Assembly (NCBI GenBank): GCA_943787925.1
Contig: CALSOH010000002.1
Location: 124,001 to 188,000, forward strand
From: TMED14 sp003507115
GTDB taxonomy: Bacteria > Bacteroidota > Bacteroidia > Flavobacteriales > Schleiferiaceae
Direction: 5' to 3'
DNA length: 64,000 bases
The position numbers and the translations under genes were made by a program. The notes beneath the pieces were generated by a model. That model saw nothing but the letters and a program-made list of their open reading frames with translations, did not search any database and was not told the DNA's origin. Positions 9,126-16,917 of the stretch are shown here, in pieces (the first letter of the stretch is position 1; every line of letters begins with the position of its first letter).

Positions 9126-9133
9126 TACCTTTG
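9126..9133 (+). promoter_or_regulatory. -7 element TACCTTTG for ruvX
   Basis: An exact TAnnTTTG match ending 4 bases before the ATG at 9138; a TTTG at 9100-9103 could be the -33 element (22-base gap). The predicted mRNA is leaderless. Only 46 bp separate the divergent def and ruvX starts. Confidence 0.6.
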
Positions 9134-9137
9134 TCAG

Positions 9138-9557
9138 ATGGGAATTTGGCTTGGATTGGATGTAGGCGCGGTGCGCACGGGTTTGGCCGAATCAGACCCC
9201 ACGCACCGTATGGCCTTTCCCGTTGGAACCCATCGCACCGAGGAAATACTTACCTACCTCACTTCTCATTACCGCGAATCGGAAATTTCTGGCATCGTGC
9301 TAGGTCTACCGAAGGACCTGATGGGACGAGAGACGGAAGGGAGTCAGCATGCCCGGTCGCTTGGCGAAAAAATTCAAGCCCTTTGGCCCTCCCTTCCCAT
9401 TGAATGGACGGATGAGCGCTACACCTCCAAGATGGCCGCCCACGCGGCCCACAGCGCCGGGGCGAAAGCCCGGGTAAAAAAAGACAAGGGTATGTTGGAC
9501 GCCGCTTCGGCTTGCCTCATTTTAGATAGCTTTCTGACTCAAACTCATCGATCATGA
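9138..9557 (+). CDS. ruvX: RuvX/YqgF family nuclease
   Basis: A 139-residue RNase H-like protein. WLGLDVGAVRTGLA at the N-terminus is the YqgF opening with the first catalytic Asp, then GIVLGLP, WTDERYTS and, near the C-terminus, DKGMLDAASACLIL with the terminal acidic residue. Members act as Holliday junction resolvase-like nucleases and in 16S rRNA 5' processing. The ATG at 9138 rather than the earlier one at 9090 follows from the promoter position and family length. Its stop overlaps the dapD start (ATGA). Confidence 0.92.
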   Translation: MGIWLGLDVGAVRTGLAESDPTHRMAFPVGTHRTEEILTYLTSHYRESEISGIVLGLPKDLMGRETEGSQHARSLGEKIQALWPSLPIEWTDERYTSKMAAHAAHSAGAKARVKKDKGMLDAASACLILDSFLTQTHRS

Positions 9558-10375
9558 ATTTCTCGGAACTCCAATCCTCCATCGAACGCGCCTGGGAGTC
9601 GCGCGACCTCCTGCACGAGCCCGATACGATCGCCGCGATTGACGCCGTCATTGCCGCCATCGATGCAGGTCTACTTCGCGTGGCAGAACCCACGAATGCG
9701 GGCTGGCAAGTCAACGAATGGGTGAAAAAGGCTGTTGTACTCTACTTCCCGATTCGCAAGATGCAGACTCTGGAGGCGGGTCCTATGGAATTTCATGACA
9801 AAATGGCCCTGAAAACGGGCTATGCAGAAAAAGGCATCCGGGTTGTGCCCCATGCGGTGGCTCGATATGGCGCCTTCATCGACCGCGATGTCATCCTCAT
9901 GCCCTCCTATGTGAATATTGGTGCCTATGTCGGCCGCCGCACCATGGTGGATACCTGGGCAACGGTGGGCAGTTGCGCCCAAATTGGCAGCGATGTCCAC
10001 CTCAGTGGCGGCGTCGGCATTGGTGGCGTGCTGGAGCCCTTGCAGGCCTCGCCGGTCATCATCGAAGATGGAGCCTTCATCGGATCGCGCTGCATCGTTG
10101 TCGAGGGGGTGCACGTCGGTAAGGAAGCGGTATTAGGTGCCAATGTGGTCCTGACCGCAAGTACCAAAATTATTGATGTCACCGGGTCGGAGCCCGTGGA
10201 ATATCGGGGGCATATCCCTGCACGGAGCGTAGTGATTCCCGGAAGCCAGAGCAAAACCTTTCCGGCTGGAACCTACCAAGTGCCTTGCGCCCTGATCATT
10301 GGGCAACGCAAGGAGAGCACGGACATGAAGACCTCCCTCAACGATGCCCTTCGCACCTACAACGTAGCCGTGTAA
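9554..10375 (+). CDS. dapD: Tetrahydrodipicolinate N-succinyltransferase
   Basis: A 273-residue left-handed beta-helix acyltransferase. It succinylates tetrahydrodipicolinate with succinyl-CoA in the lysine/meso-diaminopimelate pathway that feeds peptidoglycan. Hexapeptide repeats run through MPSYVNIGAYVG, TMVDTWATVGSCAQIG and GVGIGGVLEP, all DapD signatures; length is normal (274 in E. coli). Translationally coupled to ruvX. Confidence 0.95.
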   Translation: MNFSELQSSIERAWESRDLLHEPDTIAAIDAVIAAIDAGLLRVAEPTNAGWQVNEWVKKAVVLYFPIRKMQTLEAGPMEFHDKMALKTGYAEKGIRVVPHAVARYGAFIDRDVILMPSYVNIGAYVGRRTMVDTWATVGSCAQIGSDVHLSGGVGIGGVLEPLQASPVIIEDGAFIGSRCIVVEGVHVGKEAVLGANVVLTASTKIIDVTGSEPVEYRGHIPARSVVIPGSQSKTFPAGTYQVPCALIIGQRKESTDMKTSLNDALRTYNVAV

Positions 10376-10377
10376 GC

Positions 10378-11796
10378 ATGTACCCCAAGGAACTCGACCA
10401 TCTCGTTTTTCAGACGATCGGCGCCACAGCAGATGATGCCGGCGTGCCCTGCTATGTCGTGGGTGGATGGGTGCGGGATCGCCTACTAAAACGTGGAAAC
10501 TCGAAAGATGTGGACTTTGTGGTTGTCGGGGACGCCCTTGCCCTGGCTCAGGAGGCCGCCCATCGACTGAAAGCAGGCAAAGTCACGGTATTCAAAAATT
10601 TTGGTACCGCGCAATTTCGCTGGAAGGACTGGGACATTGAATTTGTGGGCGCACGCTCTGAGAGTTACAGCCCGAACAGCCGAAATCCCCAGGTAGCAGC
10701 GGGCACCCTGGAGGAAGATCAATTGCGCCGCGACTTCACCATAAATGCTATGGCGTATTGCGTCAATCGGCCAGATTTTGGCACTCTGCTCGACCCTTTT
10801 GGTGGGCGGAAAGATTTGGAACTAGGCATCTTGCGCACACCGGTAGATCCCCGAAAAACCTTCGAAGATGATCCTCTTCGAATGCTCCGGGCGGTGCGGT
10901 TCGCCAGCCAGCTTTCCTTCGCCATGAACCCGGACACACTCGAAGGGATTCGCGCCTCCGCGCATCGGTTGGCCATTCTTTCTCCGGAACGCATTTCCAA
11001 CGAACTAAACAAAATCCTCGAAAGTCCAAAACCTAGTATCGGATTTTCATGGATGCATCAAGGAGGCTTATTGTCTCAAATTCTCCCCGAAGTGGCGGAT
11101 TTATTGGGAGTCGACGAAGTGGAGGGCCATCTTCACAAAGACAATTTCTGGCACACCCTCGAAGTGGTCGACAACCTGGCCGAGGTGTCCGACAACCTTT
11201 GGCACCGTTGGGCCGCACTGCTGCACGACATCGGAAAACCTCCGACAAAACGCTTTGTCCCTGGGACCGGCTGGACCTTTCACGGCCACGAATTTTTAGG
11301 GGGGAAAATGGCCAAGAAAATTTTTAAACGACTCTCTTTGCCCTTAGATGATCGTTTGGCCTATGTAGTTAAATTGATCCAAATGTCCAGCCGCCCGATT
11401 GCTGTATCGAGCGATATGGTCACCGATTCCGCCGTCCGACGACTTCTTTTTGACGCCGGGGACCGCATCGACGATCTTATGCAGCTATGTGAGGCGGATA
11501 TCACGACCAAGAATCCCAAAAAGAAGAAAAAATACCTCACGAATTTTCAGAAGGTGCGTGAGAAACTCGTGGAAGTGGAGGCACGTGACCACTTGCGTAA
11601 CTGGCAACCTCCTGTGGACGGGAACCAATTGATGGAGTGGTTTGGATTGCCCCCCGGTAAAGAGATTGGGCAAATTAAAATGGCCATCCGTGAAGCCGTC
11701 CTAGATGGACAAATCCCAAATACCTTTGACGATGCTCGGAAGTTGGCCTATGATATTGCCGCCTCTCTCGGCATAGAACCCAAGTTTGACTTATGA
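10378..11796 (+). CDS. cca: CCA tRNA nucleotidyltransferase with HD domain
   Basis: 472 residues. The N-terminal nucleotidyltransferase has YVVGGWVRDRLL and the catalytic pair DVDF, RRDFTINAMAY and DPFGGRKDL; a C-terminal HD phosphohydrolase domain has HDIGKP. This class-II architecture adds or repairs the CCA end of tRNAs, though poly(A) polymerases look alike. The ATG at 10378, 2 bp after the dapD stop, is chosen over the longer frame inside dapD. The stop overlaps the next gene (ATGA). Confidence 0.9.
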   Translation: MYPKELDHLVFQTIGATADDAGVPCYVVGGWVRDRLLKRGNSKDVDFVVVGDALALAQEAAHRLKAGKVTVFKNFGTAQFRWKDWDIEFVGARSESYSPNSRNPQVAAGTLEEDQLRRDFTINAMAYCVNRPDFGTLLDPFGGRKDLELGILRTPVDPRKTFEDDPLRMLRAVRFASQLSFAMNPDTLEGIRASAHRLAILSPERISNELNKILESPKPSIGFSWMHQGGLLSQILPEVADLLGVDEVEGHLHKDNFWHTLEVVDNLAEVSDNLWHRWAALLHDIGKPPTKRFVPGTGWTFHGHEFLGGKMAKKIFKRLSLPLDDRLAYVVKLIQMSSRPIAVSSDMVTDSAVRRLLFDAGDRIDDLMQLCEADITTKNPKKKKKYLTNFQKVREKLVEVEARDHLRNWQPPVDGNQLMEWFGLPPGKEIGQIKMAIREAVLDGQIPNTFDDARKLAYDIAASLGIEPKFDL

Positions 11797-12308
11797 ATAC
11801 ACGCCTAACCCTTCGCGCCATTCTGCATTGCCCCGACGATGTTTTTCGCGATATTTCCATTGACAGCACCGCCTCTTTAGAAGAACTCCATGGAGCCATT
11901 GCGCGGGCCTATGACCTGGAACCTGGCCAGATGGCTTCGTTTTATACGACGGATGATCATTGGACACAGCTGGATGAAATTCCCTTGATTGCGATGGACC
12001 CACAAGGACTCGGCGCCATGGCGGACCACCCCTTGTCCAGAATTCTCGGTGGCAGCGGACAGCGACTGATTTTTATCTACGACTTCTTAGCGATGTGGAC
12101 TTTTATGGTGGAGTTTGTGCGTCAAGACCCAGGAGACGCGGGCGCTGCCGGGGTGGTGCTTTCCTATGGAACTCGACCCAAAGAAGCCCCAGACCCCGAA
12201 TTTGCTGGAGAAGGCGGCCTAGCCTATGCCGAGGAGGAAGATGAGGAGGAAGATGAGTATGGCTTTGATGAGGAGGACCTCGATGGCTACTCCTCAGACG
12301 CCTGGTGA
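11793..12308 (+). CDS. IS1096 passenger TnpR/pRiA4b ORF3-like protein
   Basis: 171 residues. The body (ISIDSTASLEELHGAIARAY, then MASFYTTDDHW and FIYDFLAMWTFMVE) resembles PRiA4_ORF3-like proteins (PF07929), named for a plasmid ORF and an IS passenger but widespread as single chromosomal genes in Bacteroidota. The last 35 residues are a run of Glu, Asp and Gly, probably disordered. Function unknown. Coupled to cca by ATGA; its 3' end overlaps the convergent gene by 22 bp. No transposase or terminal repeats are nearby. Confidence 0.7.
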   Translation: MNTRLTLRAILHCPDDVFRDISIDSTASLEELHGAIARAYDLEPGQMASFYTTDDHWTQLDEIPLIAMDPQGLGAMADHPLSRILGGSGQRLIFIYDFLAMWTFMVEFVRQDPGDAGAAGVVLSYGTRPKEAPDPEFAGEGGLAYAEEEDEEEDEYGFDEEDLDGYSSDAW

Positions 12309-12586
12309 AATGTTACGTCCACAACGCTTTCAATAGGGATTCGCACTCCTTCTTTAAAAACCACCCATTCATTGGTGCACGCCCACAGAGTCGTTTCGAT
12401 GCGATAGCGCATTTTTTTCTTACCCTGCAATAACACCGTGACCTTTTCTTCGCGGATGTTCCCAACGAACGTCGCCTTGTGTAATGCTTTCCAACGGACA
12501 ATGTGTTCCTCCTCACTCACAAGAGGTGCGCGGGCCAAAGAAATTTGGCGCAATTCATCTCGGGTGATCAGTCGAATGTCTTTCAT
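12287..12586 (-). CDS. Conserved hypothetical protein, 99 aa
   Basis: A small soluble basic protein with no family I recognise. The sequence is coherent (IRLITRDELRQI; KMRYRIETTLWACT; VVFKEGVRIPIESV) with alternating strands suggesting a beta-rich fold. A degenerate -7 element TAACTTAG (12596-12603, minus strand) precedes the ATG by 9 bases, supporting expression. It lies alone, opposite miaA, and overlaps the convergent gene's end. Confidence 0.65.
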   Translation of the reverse strand: MKDIRLITRDELRQISLARAPLVSEEEHIVRWKALHKATFVGNIREEKVTVLLQGKKKMRYRIETTLWACTNEWVVFKEGVRIPIESVVDVTFHQASEE

Positions 12587-12623
12587 GGCTCTTCTCTAAG
12601 TTACGAAGAACTCCTAGAGCATT

Positions 12624-12631
12624 TACCTTCG
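12624..12631 (+). promoter_or_regulatory. -7 element TACCTTCG for miaA
   Basis: Seven of eight bases match the TACCTTTG form, and it ends 4 bases before the miaA ATG, the same spacing as other leaderless promoters here. Confidence 0.45.
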
Positions 12632-12635
12632 CACT

Positions 12636-13529
12636 ATGTCCCGCCCTCAACTTTGGATGCTTCATGGCCCTACCGCTTCGGGTAAAACCGCCTTGGCTAT
12701 CGCCCTGGCAAAGGCCGTCCAAGCGCCCATTGTCAATTGTGACGCGCGCCAACTATACCGTGAGATGTCCATCGGGGTTGCCAGGCCTTCGGACGAAGAG
12801 CTCCGCGCTGCTGCACATTGGGGCATTGCCAGCCATAGTATCCATGAACCACTCACGGCCATGTCCTACGCCCGCTGGGCGCGCCCGCTTATCCAAGATC
12901 TACTAGCGCAACACGGCCAGGTTATCGTAGTCGGTGGTTCCGGGCTTTATGCTCGGGCGCTCCTTTACGCCTCTGACGCCCTCCCCGCTGCGGATCCCGC
13001 GTTGCGCTCGGAACTTGAAGCGACTTGGCAACAGGACCCACACATCCTAAAGCAGAAATTACGAGATTTGGATCCCGTCTATGCCGCTCAGGCGGACCTT
13101 CAGAATTCTCGCCGAGTCATTCGAGCCCTCGAGATCATGGAGATTACAGGACGCCCGTATTCGTCTCAACGAACACAAGAATCATCAGCCGCCATACCCT
13201 ATTTCGATGCAGACTTGCATGAATCCGCCCTTTGGCCGGATATGGAAGTCTTGACCCCTCGGATTATGACTCGGACGCAGGCCATGTTCGAGAACGGCTT
13301 GCGACAAGAAGTGGAATCTCTCCGCCCCTTCAAAGATCTCACCGCCATGCAAACGGTTGGATATAGGGAGTTTTATGAGCAGCCAAATGCTCAGGATTCC
13401 GACTTAATCCAACTCATCGCCACCCATACCCGTCAATATGCCAAGCGGCAATGCACGTGGATTCAAAAACAACCCGCCGTGCGTCGCCTGCCCTTGGGAG
13501 CAACGCCTAAGGATGTACTCCGCCTATGA
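12636..13529 (+). CDS. miaA: tRNA dimethylallyltransferase
   Basis: A 297-residue enzyme transferring a dimethylallyl group to A37 of tRNAs reading UNN codons. P-loop GPTASGKT (11-18), VNCDARQLYREM, VVGGSGLYARALL and the C-terminal QYAKRQCTWIQK are MiaA signatures. The family usually has DSRQ/DSMQ where this has DARQ. Own promoter; the stop overlaps lpxK (ATGA). Confidence 0.95.
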   Translation: MSRPQLWMLHGPTASGKTALAIALAKAVQAPIVNCDARQLYREMSIGVARPSDEELRAAAHWGIASHSIHEPLTAMSYARWARPLIQDLLAQHGQVIVVGGSGLYARALLYASDALPAADPALRSELEATWQQDPHILKQKLRDLDPVYAAQADLQNSRRVIRALEIMEITGRPYSSQRTQESSAAIPYFDADLHESALWPDMEVLTPRIMTRTQAMFENGLRQEVESLRPFKDLTAMQTVGYREFYEQPNAQDSDLIQLIATHTRQYAKRQCTWIQKQPAVRRLPLGATPKDVLRL

Positions 13530-14602
13530 ATTCCCGCAAACCACATCCGCGTTGGGGCTTTCTTACCCCGCTTTACCTCCTCGGAGTGGCCATTCATCGG
13601 CATATTTATGAGTGGAAAATTATTGTGCCCTTTTTGCCGAACCAGCCCACCCTTGCCCTGGGGAACTTGCATTCGGGAGGTACAGGAAAGACACCGATTG
13701 CCCTTTGGATTTTGGAACAATTGCAGCCCCATCTCCCGGACGTGGCCTATGTCTCTCGAGGTTATGGAAGAAAAACCAAAGAAACCCGACGAGTTGAACT
13801 CCACGACGACCCCGACGCCGTCGGGGACGAGCCGCGCCTTGTTCGGAGCGTATTTGGTCATTGTCCCGATGTCCATGTGATTGTCGCCCGAAAACGCCGG
13901 GAAGCCTTTCATCTTCTCCCTAAAAATTGCCCGGTCATCCTCGACGATGCTATGCAGCACTGGGATCTCAAAAGCCCTGTCACGTTGTTGATCTGCCCCT
14001 ATGGAGAATGGTATACGGAAGCTTCTGTGCTTCCCGCTGGCCCGCTTCGCGAATCTCCAGCTGCCGCCGGTCGTGCCTCTGCCATCGTCATCAGCAAGTG
14101 TCCCCACCCATTAGACGCTCATGAGCGCTTAGCGATTTCAACCAAATTGGGTCTGCGCAAAGACCAACCGCTGTTCGCTTCCCAGGAGGTCATGGGAGAG
14201 CCGCTTGCCCGTTGGAATGCCCCGGAATGGCGCGGGGATGAAACGGCGCTGGTTTTTTCGGGCATCGGAGACCCCCGTCGTTTTGAATCTTTCGCCACGG
14301 CACCCGAACGCTTTTCCCAAGGCGGAGTAGCGGCCGTCACCCTCCGTTTTCCCGACCACAGTCCATTGGATGAAGGCCGTTGTGACCAAATTGCCAAGGA
14401 CGCCTACCAAGGCGGCTGCAATGTTTTGATTACGACGGGAAAGGACTTGGCCCGTTTGCCGCAGAAACCAAAAGCGTGGAGAGATCTGCATGTCTATATT
14501 TTGCCTCATGAAGCGGATTTTGGTTCAGACCGAAACCCCTTCCTCCAGTGGCTCCAAAACCAATGGAAGGCCCACGGATACCGCGTACCTTTGCAGTTAT
14601 GA
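13526..14602 (+). CDS. lpxK: Tetraacyldisaccharide 4'-kinase
   Basis: A 358-residue inner-membrane-associated kinase that phosphorylates the 4' position of the lipid A precursor. A hydrophobic N-terminal stretch (LTPLYLLGVAIHRHIY) is followed by the P-loop GNLHSGGTGKTP, SRGYGRKTKE, DEPRLV and ILDDAMQHW, all LpxK features. The last codons contain the promoter of gatB, so the protein ends YRVPLQL. It shows that the organism makes lipid A. Confidence 0.93.
   Translation: MNSRKPHPRWGFLTPLYLLGVAIHRHIYEWKIIVPFLPNQPTLALGNLHSGGTGKTPIALWILEQLQPHLPDVAYVSRGYGRKTKETRRVELHDDPDAVGDEPRLVRSVFGHCPDVHVIVARKRREAFHLLPKNCPVILDDAMQHWDLKSPVTLLICPYGEWYTEASVLPAGPLRESPAAAGRASAIVISKCPHPLDAHERLAISTKLGLRKDQPLFASQEVMGEPLARWNAPEWRGDETALVFSGIGDPRRFESFATAPERFSQGGVAAVTLRFPDHSPLDEGRCDQIAKDAYQGGCNVLITTGKDLARLPQKPKAWRDLHVYILPHEADFGSDRNPFLQWLQNQWKAHGYRVPLQL
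14586..14593 (+). promoter_or_regulatory. -7 element TACCTTTG for gatB inside lpxK
   Basis: An exact TAnnTTTG match lying within the last codons of lpxK, ending 5 bases before the gatB ATG at 14599. Confidence 0.55.
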
Positions 14603-16056
14603 GCGAGAGCGTATCTGGTGCCTTTGAGGCGGTAATTGGACTGGAAGTGCACGTACAAATGAACACGCGTTCCAAAGCGTATTCTTCTGACGGATACGAT
14701 TATGGAGCATCCCCCAACACCCAAATCTCACCCATTACGTTAGGGCACCCCGGAACCCTTCCTAAAGCGAACGCTGGAGTGGTGCGCAATGCGGTCCGAT
14801 TGGGTTTGGCCTGTGGCTGCGATATCCGGGAATTTAATGCCTACGCACGGAAGAACTATTTCTACCCAGACTTGCCCAAGGGCTATCAGATTACCCAGGA
14901 CGAAACTCCTATTTGCAGCGGTGGAGGGATTTGGATTTCATCCGAAACCATGGCTCCCAAGCGCATTGGGCTCACCCGCATTCACATGGAGGAGGATACC
15001 GGCAAGTCCATCCACGATTTGGACCCTTTCCACACCCTGCTGGACCTGAACCGTGCGGGCGTACCGCTCTTGGAAATCGTATCCGAGCCGGACTTCCGCA
15101 GCGGTGAAGAGGCCTACCTATATCTGCAAGAAATTCGCAAACTGGTGCGCTACTTGGACATTTCCGATGGCAACATGGAAGAAGGGTCTCTGCGTTGCGA
15201 CGTGAACATCTCAATCCGCCCCGTGGGCCGCGAAGCCTTTGGAACCAAAATCGAAGTCAAAAACTTGAATTCCTTCCGCAACGTACAGCGGGCGATTGAC
15301 TTTGAATTTGACCGGCAATGCGCCGTGCTGAATGCGGGCGGCAGCCTCTCGCAAGAAACCCGCACGTTTGACGCCGCCAAAGGTCGTACGACAGCGATGC
15401 GCTCGAAAGAGGATGCCAACGATTACCGCTACTTTATTGAGCCCGACTTGGCCCCTGTCCGCGTCACGGAAGCCCTCAAGGCAGAAATTGCCGAGGCCAT
15501 GCCTCCTCTCCCGCAAGCCCTCGTGAAGCGCTATCAAGAAGAATTGGGATTGAGCCGCTACGACGCACAACTCCTGACCGAGTCCAAAGAAACCGCCCTG
15601 TACTACGAGGCGCTCTTGAACACAGGATGTCCCGCTAAGTCAGGCGCAAACTGGCTGATGGGGCCCGTCCAAGGTTGGCTCAATGAGCGCGCCATGGACT
15701 GGACTCAGTGGACGCTCCCAGCCCGTGCCCTCGCTGGACTTATCGCCCTGGTCGAAGACCGAACGGTGAGCTTTAGCGCGGCCGCCCAACAACTCTTTCC
15801 CTTACTTGTGGCCCAGCCGGATTCCGATCCTCGAGCCCTGGCCGAAGCCCAAGGCCTAATCCAAGAGTCCGACGAATCGGCCCTCCTCGCTCATGTGGAT
15901 GCCGCTCTCGCAGCCTTCCCAGACAAAGTAGCCGAGTACCAAGCAGGCAAGAAAGGCCTAATGGGTCTCTTCATGGGCGAAGTAATGAAGCGGAGCCGCG
16001 GAGCCGCGGACCCTAAAGTCGCGACTAAATTGATTCAACAGCGCCTAGGTTCCTAG
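14599..16056 (+). CDS. gatB: Asp/Glu-tRNA amidotransferase subunit B
   Basis: 485 residues. GatB binds the misacylated tRNA in the GatCAB complex and phosphorylates the Glu/Asp side chain before amidation. EAVIGLEVHVQMNT at the N-terminus, KNYFYPDLPKGYQ, GSLRCDVNISI and KNLNSF are diagnostic; the C-terminal YqeY-like tail is complete (GLMGLFMGEVMKRS). The start at 14599 places the family motif about 12 residues in and agrees with the promoter. gatA and gatC are not in the window. Confidence 0.95.
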   Translation: MSESVSGAFEAVIGLEVHVQMNTRSKAYSSDGYDYGASPNTQISPITLGHPGTLPKANAGVVRNAVRLGLACGCDIREFNAYARKNYFYPDLPKGYQITQDETPICSGGGIWISSETMAPKRIGLTRIHMEEDTGKSIHDLDPFHTLLDLNRAGVPLLEIVSEPDFRSGEEAYLYLQEIRKLVRYLDISDGNMEEGSLRCDVNISIRPVGREAFGTKIEVKNLNSFRNVQRAIDFEFDRQCAVLNAGGSLSQETRTFDAAKGRTTAMRSKEDANDYRYFIEPDLAPVRVTEALKAEIAEAMPPLPQALVKRYQEELGLSRYDAQLLTESKETALYYEALLNTGCPAKSGANWLMGPVQGWLNERAMDWTQWTLPARALAGLIALVEDRTVSFSAAAQQLFPLLVAQPDSDPRALAEAQGLIQESDESALLAHVDAALAAFPDKVAEYQAGKKGLMGLFMGEVMKRSRGAADPKVATKLIQQRLGS

Positions 16057-16085
16057 GTAGATCCGGCGCGGATGCCTGAATTCCT

Positions 16086-16829
16086 ATGAAAAAACCCTTT
16101 CTATGCGCCGCCATGTGGGCCTCTGCGCTCCTTGCTGGCTTGACAGCCTGTTCATCGGACCACGCCCAGCTCGATTTGACCGTGGCCGGGGCGACGGAAG
16201 CCATCATTGTTCGGATTGAGGGTGAACGAACCGTGCCCTGGGATACCGTGGCGATCACCCATGGCCAGCTAACCATGGAATTGCCCGTAGACAGCACCTT
16301 GCAGACCTTTTATTTCCTCCTTTTTGACACGGGGGGCAGTATGCGCTTGGGCATCCAGCCCGGAGACCGCATTGCCGGGCATGTCGAGGCAAGCAGCCCA
16401 TTGACAGACTATACGTTGGAAGGCTCGGTCTTGAGTGAACAATTGCAGGCCCTCTACCTCCCTGTATTGCGTTCATCGCGCCTTTTAGATTCCTTGGATC
16501 AATACCGGGACGCCCATCTAAGCGACTCCACGGACGTAGCCTTGGCGCGTGAGCAACGACACTTCGAACGCTTGGAAGCCCGCTACCTCGCACACCGGGA
16601 GGAAATCCAGGTTGTGATGGCCCAGGACTCCACCAACTTGGCCAATGTCTTTGGGTTCTTTCAGCGAGTAGGCCAAGTACCCCTTTTCCGACCCAACTCG
16701 GACCTCCCAATGATGCAGGCCTATGCCGACGCCTTCATTCAGGCCTACCCCACGCACCCCTTGGCGATTATTTTCGCCCAGGAGACGGCCCGCATGGCGG
16801 CCGGAGCATCCGAACCCGCCGGTCGGTAG
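16086..16829 (+). CDS. Lipoprotein resembling the DUF4369 domain
   Basis: 247 residues. The signal peptide has a lipobox (LTAC, Cys22). The middle (VAGATEAIIVRIEGERTVPWDTVAI, then FYFLLFDTGGSMRLGIQPGDRI) resembles the DUF4369 domain that precedes thioredoxin-like domains in Bacteroidota envelope oxidoreductases, but no CxxC or thioredoxin domain follows; the C-terminal half is helical. Probably an envelope protein of unknown role. It follows gatB by 29 bp and ends at a terminator. Confidence 0.6.
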   Translation: MKKPFLCAAMWASALLAGLTACSSDHAQLDLTVAGATEAIIVRIEGERTVPWDTVAITHGQLTMELPVDSTLQTFYFLLFDTGGSMRLGIQPGDRIAGHVEASSPLTDYTLEGSVLSEQLQALYLPVLRSSRLLDSLDQYRDAHLSDSTDVALAREQRHFERLEARYLAHREEIQVVMAQDSTNLANVFGFFQRVGQVPLFRPNSDLPMMQAYADAFIQAYPTHPLAIIFAQETARMAAGASEPAGR

Positions 16830-16862
16830 ATGACTTCCGTGGAGGCTCCCGCCAAAGAGAAC

Positions 16863-16896
16863 AAAAAAAGCCCTGGCCGATGGCCAGGGCTTTTTT
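16863..16896. terminator. Bidirectional intrinsic terminator
   Basis: GCCCTGGCC (16870-16878) pairs perfectly with GGCCAGGGC (16882-16890) around a 3-base loop, with A7 before and T6 after. It separates the converging lipoprotein and T9SS genes. Confidence 0.92.
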
Positions 16897-16917
16897 ACTG
16901 AGGGCTTTTGTCGCGGC

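Noticed and set aside
11793..12308. Insertion sequence, suggested by the IS1096-passenger name
   Set aside because: No transposase, terminal inverted repeats or target duplication; the gene is coupled to cca.
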